Shown: piece after piece, positions 1-5,971 of the stretch
How positions within the stretch are numbered: the first letter of the stretch is position 1
Layout: each line of letters starts with the position of its first letter
From: Candidatus Nitrosopumilus sp.
Lineage (GTDB): Archaea > Thermoproteota > Nitrososphaeria > Nitrososphaerales > Nitrosopumilaceae
Direction of reading: 5' to 3'
Length of the DNA: 14,116 nt
Assembly: GCA_029864805.1 (NCBI GenBank)
Contig: JAOTSS010000047.1
Coordinates: 1 to 14,116 of the forward strand
Position numbers and translations under genes: made by a program
Notes under the pieces: model-generated
Told to the model about the DNA's origin: nothing
Database searches by the model: none
The model's input: the letters and a program-made list of their open reading frames with translations, nothing else

Positions 1-118
1 CATTCGTCTTGCTTTTATTCAAATTTTGCAAATACCATACATGAGCAATCAAGATAATAAAAACAAATCAAGTTGGGAAGAAGTACAAGGACTGTCCTGG
101 GTTTTTTACGAGGACTAG
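1..118 (+). CDS. C-terminal end of a gene entering from the left edge
   Basis: An open frame (phase starting at base 2) runs from the window edge to a TAG at 116-118. It reads a hydrophobic stretch (IRLAFIQILQIPYM) and then a polar, charged tail ending in WVFYED. There is an internal ATG at 41, but the frame stays open upstream to the edge, so this is more likely the last ~38 codons of a longer gene than a 25-residue one. The tail carries no motif I recognise, and the product cannot be named from this fragment. The next 260 bases contain only the inverted-repeat copy described separately and the promoter of the following gene. Confidence 0.5.
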   Translation, partial: IRLAFIQILQIPYMSNQDNKNKSSWEEVQGLSWVFYED

Positions 119-185
119 ATTTTCCTAATCTGTTTATATTTTTGAAAATTAAAAAATACTCGCCCTATAAAAAATGAATTGAGAT

Positions 186-341
186 CATAATTTGAGGAAA
201 TTAGTAATGCGTCATCAGATTGTGCTGTCTGGATACGAAGGCATCACTATGACATGCTGTGTCTATGCCGCACTAATGTATCATCTATCGGATTTGATAT
301 TAAAGACATATTATTTTTGATTTAATTCAAAATCAAATCAA
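186..341 (+). repeat. Inverted repeat, left copy (90-bp core, ~155 bp total)
   Basis: Bases 186-275 match the reverse complement of 1999-2088 with about 3 mismatches in 90. Weaker similarity continues to about 341 (partner down to about 1933), including a shared ATTTGATATTAAAGA. The core is conspicuously better conserved than the flank. It contains a short open frame from ATG 207. The two copies face each other around a 1.7-kb segment holding the DUF6659, helical and zinc-ribbon genes. Confidence 0.85.
207..320 (+). CDS. Candidate 37-aa small protein in the repeat core
   Basis: ATG at 207 opens a 37-codon frame beginning MRHQIVLSGYEG, followed by ITMTCCVYAAL with adjacent cysteines at 17-18, and ending at TGA 318-320. 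A GAGG sits nine bases upstream and could be a Shine-Dalgarno sequence. The inverted copy at 1984-2067 encodes the same first 23 residues with a single Ala/Thr change, then diverges. I do not recognise the family. The conserved 90 bp might instead be an RNA or a recombination sequence. Protein coding is an inference from the matched frame and the possible ribosome-binding site. Confidence 0.3.
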   Translation: MRHQIVLSGYEGITMTCCVYAALMYHLSDLILKTYYF

Positions 342-352
342 CTCTCAATCAC

Positions 353-362
353 TTTAACAATA
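353..362 (+). promoter_or_regulatory. Candidate TATA box of the DUF6659 gene
   Basis: TTTAACAATA lies 22-31 bases before ATG 384. This is the spacing expected for an archaeal TATA box driving a leaderless transcript. It was assigned by eye from position and composition only. Confidence 0.35.
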
Positions 363-383
363 TCTTCAACACCATATTCCATC

Positions 384-767
384 ATGGAAAATCTAAATCT
401 AGTAGATCAAGAAAAATTCCTAAACAGTATATTGCATGTTTCTGGGAATATAAGATATGTAATGATTTATGATTTAAAAGGAAACAATATCTTTAAACGC
501 AAAATGGATGGGGTGACAAACCTCCTGACTGAAGAAGAAAACAAAATTGCCTTAAAGCATACTATAGAATCTTGGAATTTCAGAAATTCCCTTTCAGAGA
601 AAATTGGGAATGCAAACTATACCTTACAGGTCTATGATAATCTGATAAGGGCAATATTTCCGTTCGGCAGCAAGATGCTCCTAGTGGTTACCTTGGATAA
701 TGCAGGAAGCCCAAATGACATTGTTAAACGCATCCAGGCAATACTGTCAGGGACTCCCGTAAAATGA
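384..767 (+). CDS. DUF6659 family protein
   Basis: This 127-residue cytosolic protein has the layout I associate with the DUF6659 family, which is common in thaumarchaea. Near residues 22-36 is an IRYVMIYDLKG-type strand pair ('what is the state of this object' roadblock-like look). A charged helix (EEENKIALKHTIESW) follows, then a basic SEKIGNANYTLQVYDNLIRAIFPF segment. A final strand-helix (LLVVTLDN...IVKRIQAIL) closes the fold. No catalytic motif is visible and the family function is unknown to me. ATG 384 was chosen because a TATA-like box lies 22-31 bases upstream. Its TGA overlaps the ATG of the next gene (ATGA), so the two are probably translated in a coupled manner. The family name is from recognition of the pattern, not a search. 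Confidence 0.85.
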   Translation: MENLNLVDQEKFLNSILHVSGNIRYVMIYDLKGNNIFKRKMDGVTNLLTEEENKIALKHTIESWNFRNSLSEKIGNANYTLQVYDNLIRAIFPFGSKMLLVVTLDNAGSPNDIVKRIQAILSGTPVK

Positions 768-1129
768 ACAACATTCTGACAGAATCTCTTCAACAGAGTT
801 TTGATTATTGGAGCTGGGTTGATGAGGATTCCAGAATAGAATGCTTGCCAATCTGGAAAAAGATTCTCAGTAACAATTCAGAAATCATAAAAAACCAAAC
901 AATGTGGATAGATGGAATCAAACAAGATACAGAAAAGTATGTGCATCAGTTCTTAGAGTCATGGTCTAAAGCAATTGAGGCCCCTGATTTTGAATCTGCT
1001 AAAAACTCAATGCAGAAATGGCAGAAGCTTTGGGAAGAGACAACTGATGAGAATGTAAAAATCTTTGTCAAAGTTTTAGAGATGGTTGAAACTTATTGGA
1101 AAGATATGCAAAATAAAAGTATAGACTAG
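764..1129 (+). CDS. Trp-rich helical protein, phasin-like
   Basis: This 121-residue protein is predicted to be entirely helical. It has no signal peptide or membrane segment and an unusual number of tryptophans (YWSWVDE, LPIWKK, MWIDG, ESWSK, QKWQKLWEE, TYWKD). Amphipathic helices with Trp/Tyr at the ends recall phasins and the PhaE subunit of polyhydroxyalkanoate synthase, which some thaumarchaea encode. The resemblance is compositional, so I treat the link to polyester granules as inference only. The ATG overlaps the TGA of the DUF6659 gene by four bases (ATGA), indicating one transcript. An alternative is an uncharacterised lineage-specific protein. No PhaC synthase gene is present in the window. 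Confidence 0.75.
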   Translation: MNNILTESLQQSFDYWSWVDEDSRIECLPIWKKILSNNSEIIKNQTMWIDGIKQDTEKYVHQFLESWSKAIEAPDFESAKNSMQKWQKLWEETTDENVKIFVKVLEMVETYWKDMQNKSID

Positions 1130-1554
1130 GCGTAAAAATAATTTTCAAAAATATTTGATCATTATGACTAGCTTTAACTCACAGTTAGGTTTCTGGTCAA
1201 ATTCTGAATTTAGTTTTCTTGTGTTTATTTTAATTCATTTCATCTAGGACCAATTATACCATAATTATCATGGGAAGTCTGAAACTTCCATTCAATCAAT
1301 GTTCATCCGTTACGGCAATTCCGACTCCAGAAGAAATTCCAGTCACAAAAATCAAGGATCTGTAGTTATCTACAAATGTGGATTTAATTATATTCAAGAT
1401 GCCTGAGAGTACAGATGTTTTTCTACTGATATAATAGTTCGAATTACTGATGAAGGGGAATTCTAGGAGTTTTGAATGCGGCAACACCTGTTAGATGAAA
1501 AGACCCAGATGTTATGAAATAATCTTTAAAAAGCAATAACAGCAAACATAAAAA
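1130..1554. other. 425-bp stretch without a convincing gene
   Basis: Downstream of the helical gene the sequence is AT-rich and contains no clear RNA gene. A plus-strand frame from ATG 1270 reads 31 codons (including the protein-like TPEEIPVTKIKDL) to a TAG. The same frame then continues with STNVDLIIFKMPESTDVFLL before a TAA. This may be the remnant of a decayed gene. A 63-codon minus-strand frame at 1296-1487 overlaps it. It shows no recognisable domain, and I do not call it. Confidence 0.3.
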
Positions 1555-1725
1555 ATGAGGTGTCCTAATTGTGGAAATCAGGCAAGCTGGAGAGATCCTG
1601 ATTGCAACAAATGTGATCATACATTACATCAGAAAAACTGCAAGGGCAAATCGCCTGATTGCAAGTGCCATGAGATTAACGAAAAGACATGGTCACAGAA
1701 AAAAGTGCAGCAGTCAACGAGTTGA
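1555..1725 (+). CDS. Small zinc-ribbon protein
   Basis: The 56-residue frame from ATG 1555 to TGA 1723-1725 opens with MRCPNCGNQASW. It carries two CxxC knuckles (C3-x2-C6 and C17-x2-C20) followed by Cys29, Cys36, Cys38 and His39 (the CKCH motif), and a charged tail. The first four cysteines form a classic zinc-ribbon arrangement; the second Cys/His set could bind another metal ion. Such mini zinc ribbons are frequent in archaea and are thought to bind nucleic acid or protein partners, but no specific role can be assigned. It stands alone on the plus strand, upstream of the right inverted-repeat copy. The dense metal-ligand spacing makes chance an unlikely explanation. Confidence 0.6.
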   Translation: MRCPNCGNQASWRDPDCNKCDHTLHQKNCKGKSPDCKCHEINEKTWSQKKVQQSTS

Positions 1726-1932
1726 TTCAAGTTAATTCAAAAATCATCAACGATGTCTTGAATCATATTTTTCATGTATCTATTGTAAATTTTTTCACAG
1801 ATTAGAATAGAGTGAATTCAAATGAAGGCAGACCTACTTTTGAAAATGATGTAAAACAACAATTAAGAGCAGCTGTCTTATCACGAATTCACTGGTGTAA
1901 GTTAACACATTCAAATTATTAAGATGAATGCA

Positions 1933-2088
1933 AGTTGATTTAATCCAGAACCAAATCAAAAGGGCATATCTTTAATATCAAATTCACCATACTTGGCATA
2001 GTGCGGTATAGACACAGCATGTCATAGTGATGCCTTCGTATCCAGACAGCACAATCTGATGACGCATTACTAATTTCTTCAAATAATG
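1933..2088 (-). repeat. Inverted repeat, right copy (90-bp core at 1999-2088)
   Basis: This is the reverse-complement partner of 186-341. The core 1999-2088 pairs with 186-275; the remaining ~65 bp is diverged but recognisable. In the hairpin that can be drawn inside the core (arms GGTAT/ATGCC on the plus strand at this copy), one difference between copies becomes a G-U wobble. This is weak support for an RNA fold. Confidence 0.85.
1984..2067 (-). CDS. Candidate 27-aa small protein, paralogue of that at 207
   Basis: On the minus strand ATG 2067 begins the same frame as the left copy (MRHQIVLSGYEG, then ITMTCCVYTAL), but the reading ends early as CQVW and TGA. The GAGG before the left ATG is GAAG here, so the possible ribosome-binding site is weaker. 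It may be a truncated or decaying duplicate, or both copies may be non-coding. I do not recognise the product. Confidence 0.22.
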   Translation of the reverse strand: MRHQIVLSGYEGITMTCCVYTALCQVW

Positions 2089-2186
2089 TTATTCATTTTT
2101 TACAAAGGAAGGTTTTTTCAATTTTCAGTCACATGTGGGTCTTTAATCCATCCATTTGATGAACATACCTCGATCAACAAAACAAT

Positions 2187-2681
2187 TCAAAACATTCTCC
2201 AAACTGCTTTCTTGTCTGAAAACAAAAGAAAGTATGACTGTCTTGCAAGGTATATGCTATCAAGATCCATTGTGTGAACAGTGAGATTTCTCAACGTGTC
2301 ACTTAGCTGATTCTTGCCATGTTGGTACTCAAAAATCTGTCGCTCAATTATTTCTTGGCTTTGTTTGGAGAGTTTTTTGTAAAAGTGACCATACATTCTT
2401 CTTAGCACATTGGCATGTTTGGAACGTGTGAGATGCTGGCCCAATGCTACAATTAGGCAATCTGAGTAGTTTCCCACAACTGCGCTTGCAGACAGTTTTT
2501 CATGGTTTGCAACAACGTTTCCCATCTTGTTTAGATGTATAGGACTAAATGCCATGAGCAGATACTTGTTGGTCGTATGAAACTGAACAAGCTTGTTCAT
2601 GGAAGGTTTTGATTTTATGCAATCAAATCGCTCCAGGACATACCTGGGAATATCTGAAATCTTTAGTGTGTTTTCACCCAA
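2187..2681 (-). CDS. DUF1722 (YbgA-like) family protein
   Basis: The 164-residue product matches the DUF1722/YbgA pattern. It has an N-terminal helix (IPRYVLERFDCIK), then LVQFHTTNKYLLMAFSP at about 31-47 and a central helix. The signature SKHANVLRRMYGHFYKKLS (about 87-105) and a C-terminal YLARQSYF conclude it. In bacteria this domain is fused to DUF523 or sits beside deoxyribodipyrimidine photolyases. Its biochemical role is unknown. Here it stands alone with no photolyase in the window. The only in-frame start that keeps the N-terminal helix is TTG 2679-2681; a stop codon lies just upstream. The last residues (LLFSDKKAVWRMF) depart from the PYP-containing end I recall for homologues, so a small C-terminal alteration is possible. 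Confidence 0.85.
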   Translation of the reverse strand: MGENTLKISDIPRYVLERFDCIKSKPSMNKLVQFHTTNKYLLMAFSPIHLNKMGNVVANHEKLSASAVVGNYSDCLIVALGQHLTRSKHANVLRRMYGHFYKKLSKQSQEIIERQIFEYQHGKNQLSDTLRNLTVHTMDLDSIYLARQSYFLLFSDKKAVWRMF

Positions 2682-2764
2682 TCCTAAGAGTCATTTTTAA
2701 TCAGTATTTGAAGTAGTTCTGGATTTTTTCATAGTGCCAATGTTTTTTTGTATTGTTTTATTTC

Positions 2765-2854
2765 CACGTGGGTCTCAAAAACACCCGTCTAACTATATCC
2801 CCAGCACAACGTGTATGGGGATATAGTTAGGAGAGTTATTTTGAGACCCACGTG
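2765..2854. repeat. 90-bp nested palindromic element (complete copy)
   Basis: This is a perfectly symmetric design. The outer arms are 16 nt each (CACGTGGGTCTCAAAA at 2765-2780 and its complement at 2839-2854). Eight-base spacers follow on each side. The inner arms are 15 nt each (CTAACTATATCCCCA at 2789-2803 and its complement at 2816-2830), around a 12-nt centre (GCACAACGTGTA). Both arm pairs match perfectly. Half copies with identical internal spacing occur at 8131-8182 and 13351-13389. This is consistent with a small non-autonomous mobile element or a large binding site/hairpin. No target-site duplication is obvious to me. Confidence 0.9.
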
Positions 2855-3040
2855 TAAGTCGATTTCGAAAAAAATATCATAGTTTGATATTTCGGTAGTT
2901 AGTTCAAGTGGAATATCTATTCTACCAAAAGATTCCACGATTAGAAGAAAATATTCTCTTGAAGTAGACATATTCAAAATAACTCCGATAAGGACACCTA
3001 ATGATTTGATCAAAGTTTTAGAATCCAATTTTTTTAACAA
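2789..3040 (-). pseudogene. Possible PRC-barrel-like remnant running into the palindrome
   Basis: A minus-strand frame of 83 codons contains a stretch that looks like a real protein (IGVILNMSTSREYFLLIVES, then FGRIDIPLELTTEISNYDIF). It recalls the strand pattern of PRC-barrel/Sm-like small domains. There is no ATG before codon 24; the only starts are TTG 3040 or other non-ATG codons. The last ~23 codons, from HVGLK onward, lie entirely in the nested palindrome, which also supplies the TAG. I read this as a gene that lost its original 3' end, and perhaps its 5' end, when the element arrived. Alternatively it is a chance open frame. The domain assignment is tentative. Confidence 0.3.
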
Positions 3041-3055
3041 AAGCAGTAATTCTTA

Positions 3056-3733
3056 GTGTTATTGATTAAACTCCCAGTATGTTTACATCGTAACGAATCA
3101 AATCAAGATTTAATGCCAGATGGTGACGATTTGCCAAAAGATCTTTCCCATATTTCACCTGCATATCGTAAGGCATTATGGATAGTTGTTTTACTCAATG
3201 TAGGTTATGGACTTGCCGAGATGATTGGGGGATTCTTGGCAGATTCCCAAGCACTCAAAGCTGATGCACTTGATTTTCTAGGGGACGGATCAATCACGTT
3301 CTTGGGATTACTTGCCATAGGTTGGGGTCTTAAATTGCGAGCCCGTTCAGCGCTCATCCAAGGGATATTTCTTGGTGCAGTGGGGATAGCCATACTAGCT
3401 AATACGATATATCGCACACAAGTTCTGCATACGCCAGAATCTGGATTGATGGGAGGTCTTGGTCTTATCGCACTTTTGATAAATGTCGTTGCAGTAATAA
3501 TACTAATTCCATATCGAAAAGGTGATGCCAATGTACGTGCGGTATGGCTCTTTAGCCGCAATGATGCACTTGGCAATATTTTGGTTGTAATTGCCGCAGG
3601 CTTTGTCTTTTGGACAGACACGTCATGGCCTGACCTCATAGCAGCTGGATTGATTGCAAGTCTCTTTTTACAATCATCTTGGTCAATCATTAAAGATGCT
3701 CGAAATGATCTAAGACAATCCGAGTCGCTATAG
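3056..3733 (+). CDS. Short CDF-type cation transporter, bacterial in character
   Basis: This predicted membrane protein has about six hydrophobic segments (from ~40 to ~208) and lacks the C-terminal cytoplasmic domain of full-length cation diffusion facilitators. It fits a short proteobacterial cation-transporter group: ALKADALDFLGD in helix 2, WLFSRNDALGN in helix 5 and a WPDLIAA segment. Classical CDF zinc sites are HxxxD in helices 2 and 5. Here helix 2 has D73-x3-D77, and helix 5 has F166-x3-D170, so metal preference may differ from zinc. Base composition is visibly richer in G+C than its neighbours, suggesting acquisition from bacteria. The frame starts at GTG 3056; ATG 3113 (MPDGDDLPKD) is an equally plausible start. 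The copper-protein gene lies 84 bases downstream, pointing to metal homeostasis. Exporter function is inferred from the family. Confidence 0.85.
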   Translation: MLLIKLPVCLHRNESNQDLMPDGDDLPKDLSHISPAYRKALWIVVLLNVGYGLAEMIGGFLADSQALKADALDFLGDGSITFLGLLAIGWGLKLRARSALIQGIFLGAVGIAILANTIYRTQVLHTPESGLMGGLGLIALLINVVAVIILIPYRKGDANVRAVWLFSRNDALGNILVVIAAGFVFWTDTSWPDLIAAGLIASLFLQSSWSIIKDARNDLRQSESL

Positions 3734-3785
3734 TATGAGTCATGATTGCATCTTTTTAGAATCAATCATGAAAAGTGGTATACAC

Positions 3786-3793
3786 TTTAAATT
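3786..3793 (+). promoter_or_regulatory. Candidate TATA box of the cupredoxin gene
   Basis: TTTAAATT lies 25-32 bases before ATG 3818, in a short AT-rich gap after the transporter. The copper-protein gene therefore probably has its own leaderless promoter as well as possible read-through from the transporter. Confidence 0.45.
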
Positions 3794-3817
3794 TGTCAAA
3801 AACAGTATTCAATACAC

Positions 3818-5218
3818 ATGAAAAACGCAGTATTTTCAGGAATTATAATTATCGGTATACTTACAATTTCAATTTCATTACTTTCTGAACAGATCATGGC
3901 TCAAACCATGATGACTCCAAGACAACAGATGATGATGGGAACAAATCCCAATCAAATCACATGTGCTGAGGGCAAAGTTCTCATGATGAATAATATGGGA
4001 ATGCCTGCATGTGTTAATCCCTCCACCTATTGGAGATTGGCAGATAGGGGTTGGGGAAATTTTGATACTGAACTTTTAGCAAAAAACCAAAACCACATGC
4101 ATGGTGTAATGGGTGCAATGATTAACCATCCCCAAATATCCCAAAACATGCATGATTGGATGAGAGATAATCCTCAACATATGCAAACCATGATGAATAA
4201 TTGGATGCCACAAATGACACAAAACAATCAATGGATGATGAACATGATGGGACCAATGATGAATGATCCTGAACTAAGCCAACAAATGATGAACCATATG
4301 ATGATGAACCCGCAAATGATAGAGACAATGAAGTCAAACAAGCAATGGATGGGAATGATGTACGGAGACCCTATGATGAATAGTGGAATGTATCACGGAA
4401 TGATGATGAACAGTACAATGAATTGTCCTTGGTGTCCGTTCATGCAAGATTCAATGAATCAGAGCATGATGGGATCAGGATGTGCATGGTGTCAAGGCAA
4501 CATGGGTCATGGAATGATGGATTCAGGTATGATGAATCAAGGAATGATGATGGGGCAACACATGCAAAGTTCAACAATGCAAAAAGATCAAACTATAAGT
4601 CATGACTGGATGATGCAAAATCCTCAACATATGCAAGATATGATGAACTACATGATGAGTGATCCTCAGTCAATGCAGACAATGCATGAAATGATGATGC
4701 AAAATCCTCAGCACATGCATGGAATGATGAATAACATGATGGGACCAATGATGAACCACATGATAAGTGACCCACAAATGCAACAGCAAATGATGAACCA
4801 CATGATGAATCATCCTCAAATGATGCAACAATGGATGCAAAATCAGCAGTTCTTGAATAGTCTAAATGATGATGTAGATGATAAAAAAACTGAAACTAGT
4901 GAAACTGGCGTAAATTCCCAAAGTACACAAGTTTCAATTGCTCTGGGCTCTGCTTCTCCTGAATGTGGGCAGACAAATGAATGCTATCTCCCATACTCTG
5001 TTTCAATAAAAGAACATTCTAGTGTGACTTGGACTAATGATGATACAGCGGTTCATACTGCAACAAGTGGAATCCCTTCAGATGGCCCGAATGGAATTTT
5101 TGATAGTGGATTAATTTCTCCAAGTAAAACTTTCACAAATCAGTTTGATGAAGAAGGTACGTTTTACTATTATTGTATAGCTCATCCTTGGATGACTGGA
5201 AAAGTTATAGTTAATTAA
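3818..5218 (+). CDS. Secreted Met-rich protein with C-terminal blue-copper domain
   Basis: The 466-residue product has a signal peptide (hydrophobic core 5-22, likely cleavage after Ala28). An ITCAEGKVLMM...ACV segment at about 47-67 follows, a motif I associate with thaumarchaeal extracellular proteins. A long Met/Asn/Gln/His region comes next (about 93-350, roughly 75 Met by hand count). It contains two related blocks beginning HDWM at residues 112 and 262, and two CxxC pairs (CPWC 203-206, CAWC 222-225). The C-terminus (about 370-466) is a plastocyanin/amicyanin-like cupredoxin. Its likely type-1 copper ligands are His413, Cys453, His456 and Met459 (CIAHPWM); Cys383 and Cys389 may form a disulfide. 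Met-rich MxxM and HxxM patterns typically bind Cu(I). The protein could store, scavenge or deliver copper outside the membrane. Thaumarchaea depend on copper for electron transfer, so a copper role is well grounded, though the exact function is inferred. Confidence 0.92.
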   Translation: MKNAVFSGIIIIGILTISISLLSEQIMAQTMMTPRQQMMMGTNPNQITCAEGKVLMMNNMGMPACVNPSTYWRLADRGWGNFDTELLAKNQNHMHGVMGAMINHPQISQNMHDWMRDNPQHMQTMMNNWMPQMTQNNQWMMNMMGPMMNDPELSQQMMNHMMMNPQMIETMKSNKQWMGMMYGDPMMNSGMYHGMMMNSTMNCPWCPFMQDSMNQSMMGSGCAWCQGNMGHGMMDSGMMNQGMMMGQHMQSSTMQKDQTISHDWMMQNPQHMQDMMNYMMSDPQSMQTMHEMMMQNPQHMHGMMNNMMGPMMNHMISDPQMQQQMMNHMMNHPQMMQQWMQNQQFLNSLNDDVDDKKTETSETGVNSQSTQVSIALGSASPECGQTNECYLPYSVSIKEHSSVTWTNDDTAVHTATSGIPSDGPNGIFDSGLISPSKTFTNQFDEEGTFYYYCIAHPWMTGKVIVN

Positions 5219-5223
5219 TTATC

Positions 5224-5235
5224 AGACCCACGTGG
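5224..5235. repeat. Solo AGACCCACGTGG motif
   Basis: The outer-arm sequence of the nested palindrome (AGACCCACGTGG) recurs here, six bases after the stop of the copper-protein gene, without inner arms nearby. The flank on its right is A/T-rich, as in the other copies. Confidence 0.6.
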
Positions 5236-5282
5236 AATTAGATAAAAAGAATAAAAAAATTAGAATTCAATGGGGGCAAATA

Positions 5283-5351
5283 ATGGGTGAAAATACAGGA
5301 CAAATAGTTATGACCACGCTAATTATTGCATCTGTTGGAATTTTTTGTTGA
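5283..5351 (+). CDS. Candidate 22-aa hydrophobic small protein
   Basis: ATG 5283 opens a frame reading MGENTGQIVM and then TTLIIASVGIFC before TGA. That is a short polar start followed by one membrane-spanning-like stretch. A G-run (GGGGG, 5271-5275) lies seven bases upstream and could act as a ribosome-binding site. Thaumarchaeal genomes contain many tiny single-helix proteins, and this may be one, or the start of a decayed longer gene. It is not recognised. Confidence 0.3.
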   Translation: MGENTGQIVMTTLIIASVGIFC

Positions 5352-5520
5352 CTCTAGAATATAGATAGTTTTTAGAAAATAATGATTCAAACAAAAAGAT
5401 TAGAAATGGGTTGAATAGGGTATGGCATACAAAAACAACATCACATATATTTTTCATCTTTGAACACTACAAGCGAAAAAGGTCTATTTGTTTTATAACC
5501 TGTCTGGAAGAATGAATTGT

Positions 5521-5823
5521 ATGTCTGCAGCAAATAATCGTTCTGATAAAAAATCAAGTAAAAATACCACTTTTATCATTGCAGGAATAATTGCGTTAGG
5601 AGCAGGTTTGCTTTTTGCGTATTTGATGTTTTATACTGCACCAACAGAAGAAATGGAAATGGTAAAAGTAATTGCAGTTACAAATGATGGATGTATTGCC
5701 GAAACCATGGATGGTTATTCAGTAAATATCGGTGATTGTAATGCCAAACCAGGTCAGTTTGTTAATGCTTTAGTTGATCAAAAAACTAAAGAGCGTGCGG
5801 CATTAATGAACCCGACTAATTAA
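5521..5823 (+). CDS. Small single-pass membrane protein, hypothetical
   Basis: The 100-residue product has a Lys/Ser-rich cytosolic N-terminus and one transmembrane helix (about residues 17-39, FIIAGIIALGAGLLFAYLMF). A compact C-terminal domain of about 50 residues follows. It contains VKVIAVTNDGCIAETMDGYSV and two cysteines (58 and 73), and its strand pattern suggests a small beta-barrel on the outer face. I know no function. The frame is open from TTG 5488, but ATG 5521 (MSAANN) gives the cleanest N-terminus and has GGAAG eleven bases upstream. ATG 5512 is the other option. A TATA-like ACATATAT at 5443-5450 fits a transcript with a short leader. It lies on the same strand as the copper protein and the dehydrogenase, but the gaps suggest a separate unit. 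Confidence 0.75.
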   Translation: MSAANNRSDKKSSKNTTFIIAGIIALGAGLLFAYLMFYTAPTEEMEMVKVIAVTNDGCIAETMDGYSVNIGDCNAKPGQFVNALVDQKTKERAALMNPTN

Positions 5824-5825
5824 TT

Positions 5826-5875
5826 TTCAAAACGGCAATTTATCGCAAATGCAGGGAGTATGGGATGCCGTTGAA
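5826..5875 (+). terminator. Hairpin just after the small membrane-protein gene
   Basis: TTCAAAACGGCA (5826-5837) pairs with TGCCGTTGAA (5866-5875) through a 10-bp stem with a two-base bulge and a 28-nt loop, starting three bases after the stop codon. No strong T-run follows, so it could be an mRNA 3'-end structure rather than a terminator. Confidence 0.25.
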
Positions 5876-5971
5876 GAGATTCTGATCAGGATCACAGAAT
5901 CACGGATGGATATGATTATGATCATAAACAATCTTTAACAAATATTAGATTGGAGCAAAAGACGAATTAGG

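Noticed and set aside
1296..1487. 63-codon minus-strand frame
   Set aside because: No recognisable domain, no clear start signal, and an overlapping plus-strand frame looks at least as protein-like; AT-rich intergenic DNA easily yields frames of this length.
1999..2088. C/D-box small RNA in the repeat core (TGATGA and CTGA-like boxes)
   Set aside because: TGATGA and CTGA overlap each other and the required order and spacing of C, D', C' and D boxes is not met.
2086..2277. 63-codon plus-strand frame over the DUF1722 3' end
   Set aside because: It overlaps the well-supported DUF1722 gene on the other strand and has no motif.
3205..3765. 186-codon minus-strand frame
   Set aside because: It lies opposite the transporter gene, whose helices and family motifs are clear; the antisense frame is a composition shadow.
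4122..4775. Several 60-71 codon frames, two antisense and one in another plus frame, in the Met-rich gene
   Set aside because: They are Ser-rich or irregular readings of the ATG/CAT-rich repeats in the copper-protein gene and have no independent support.
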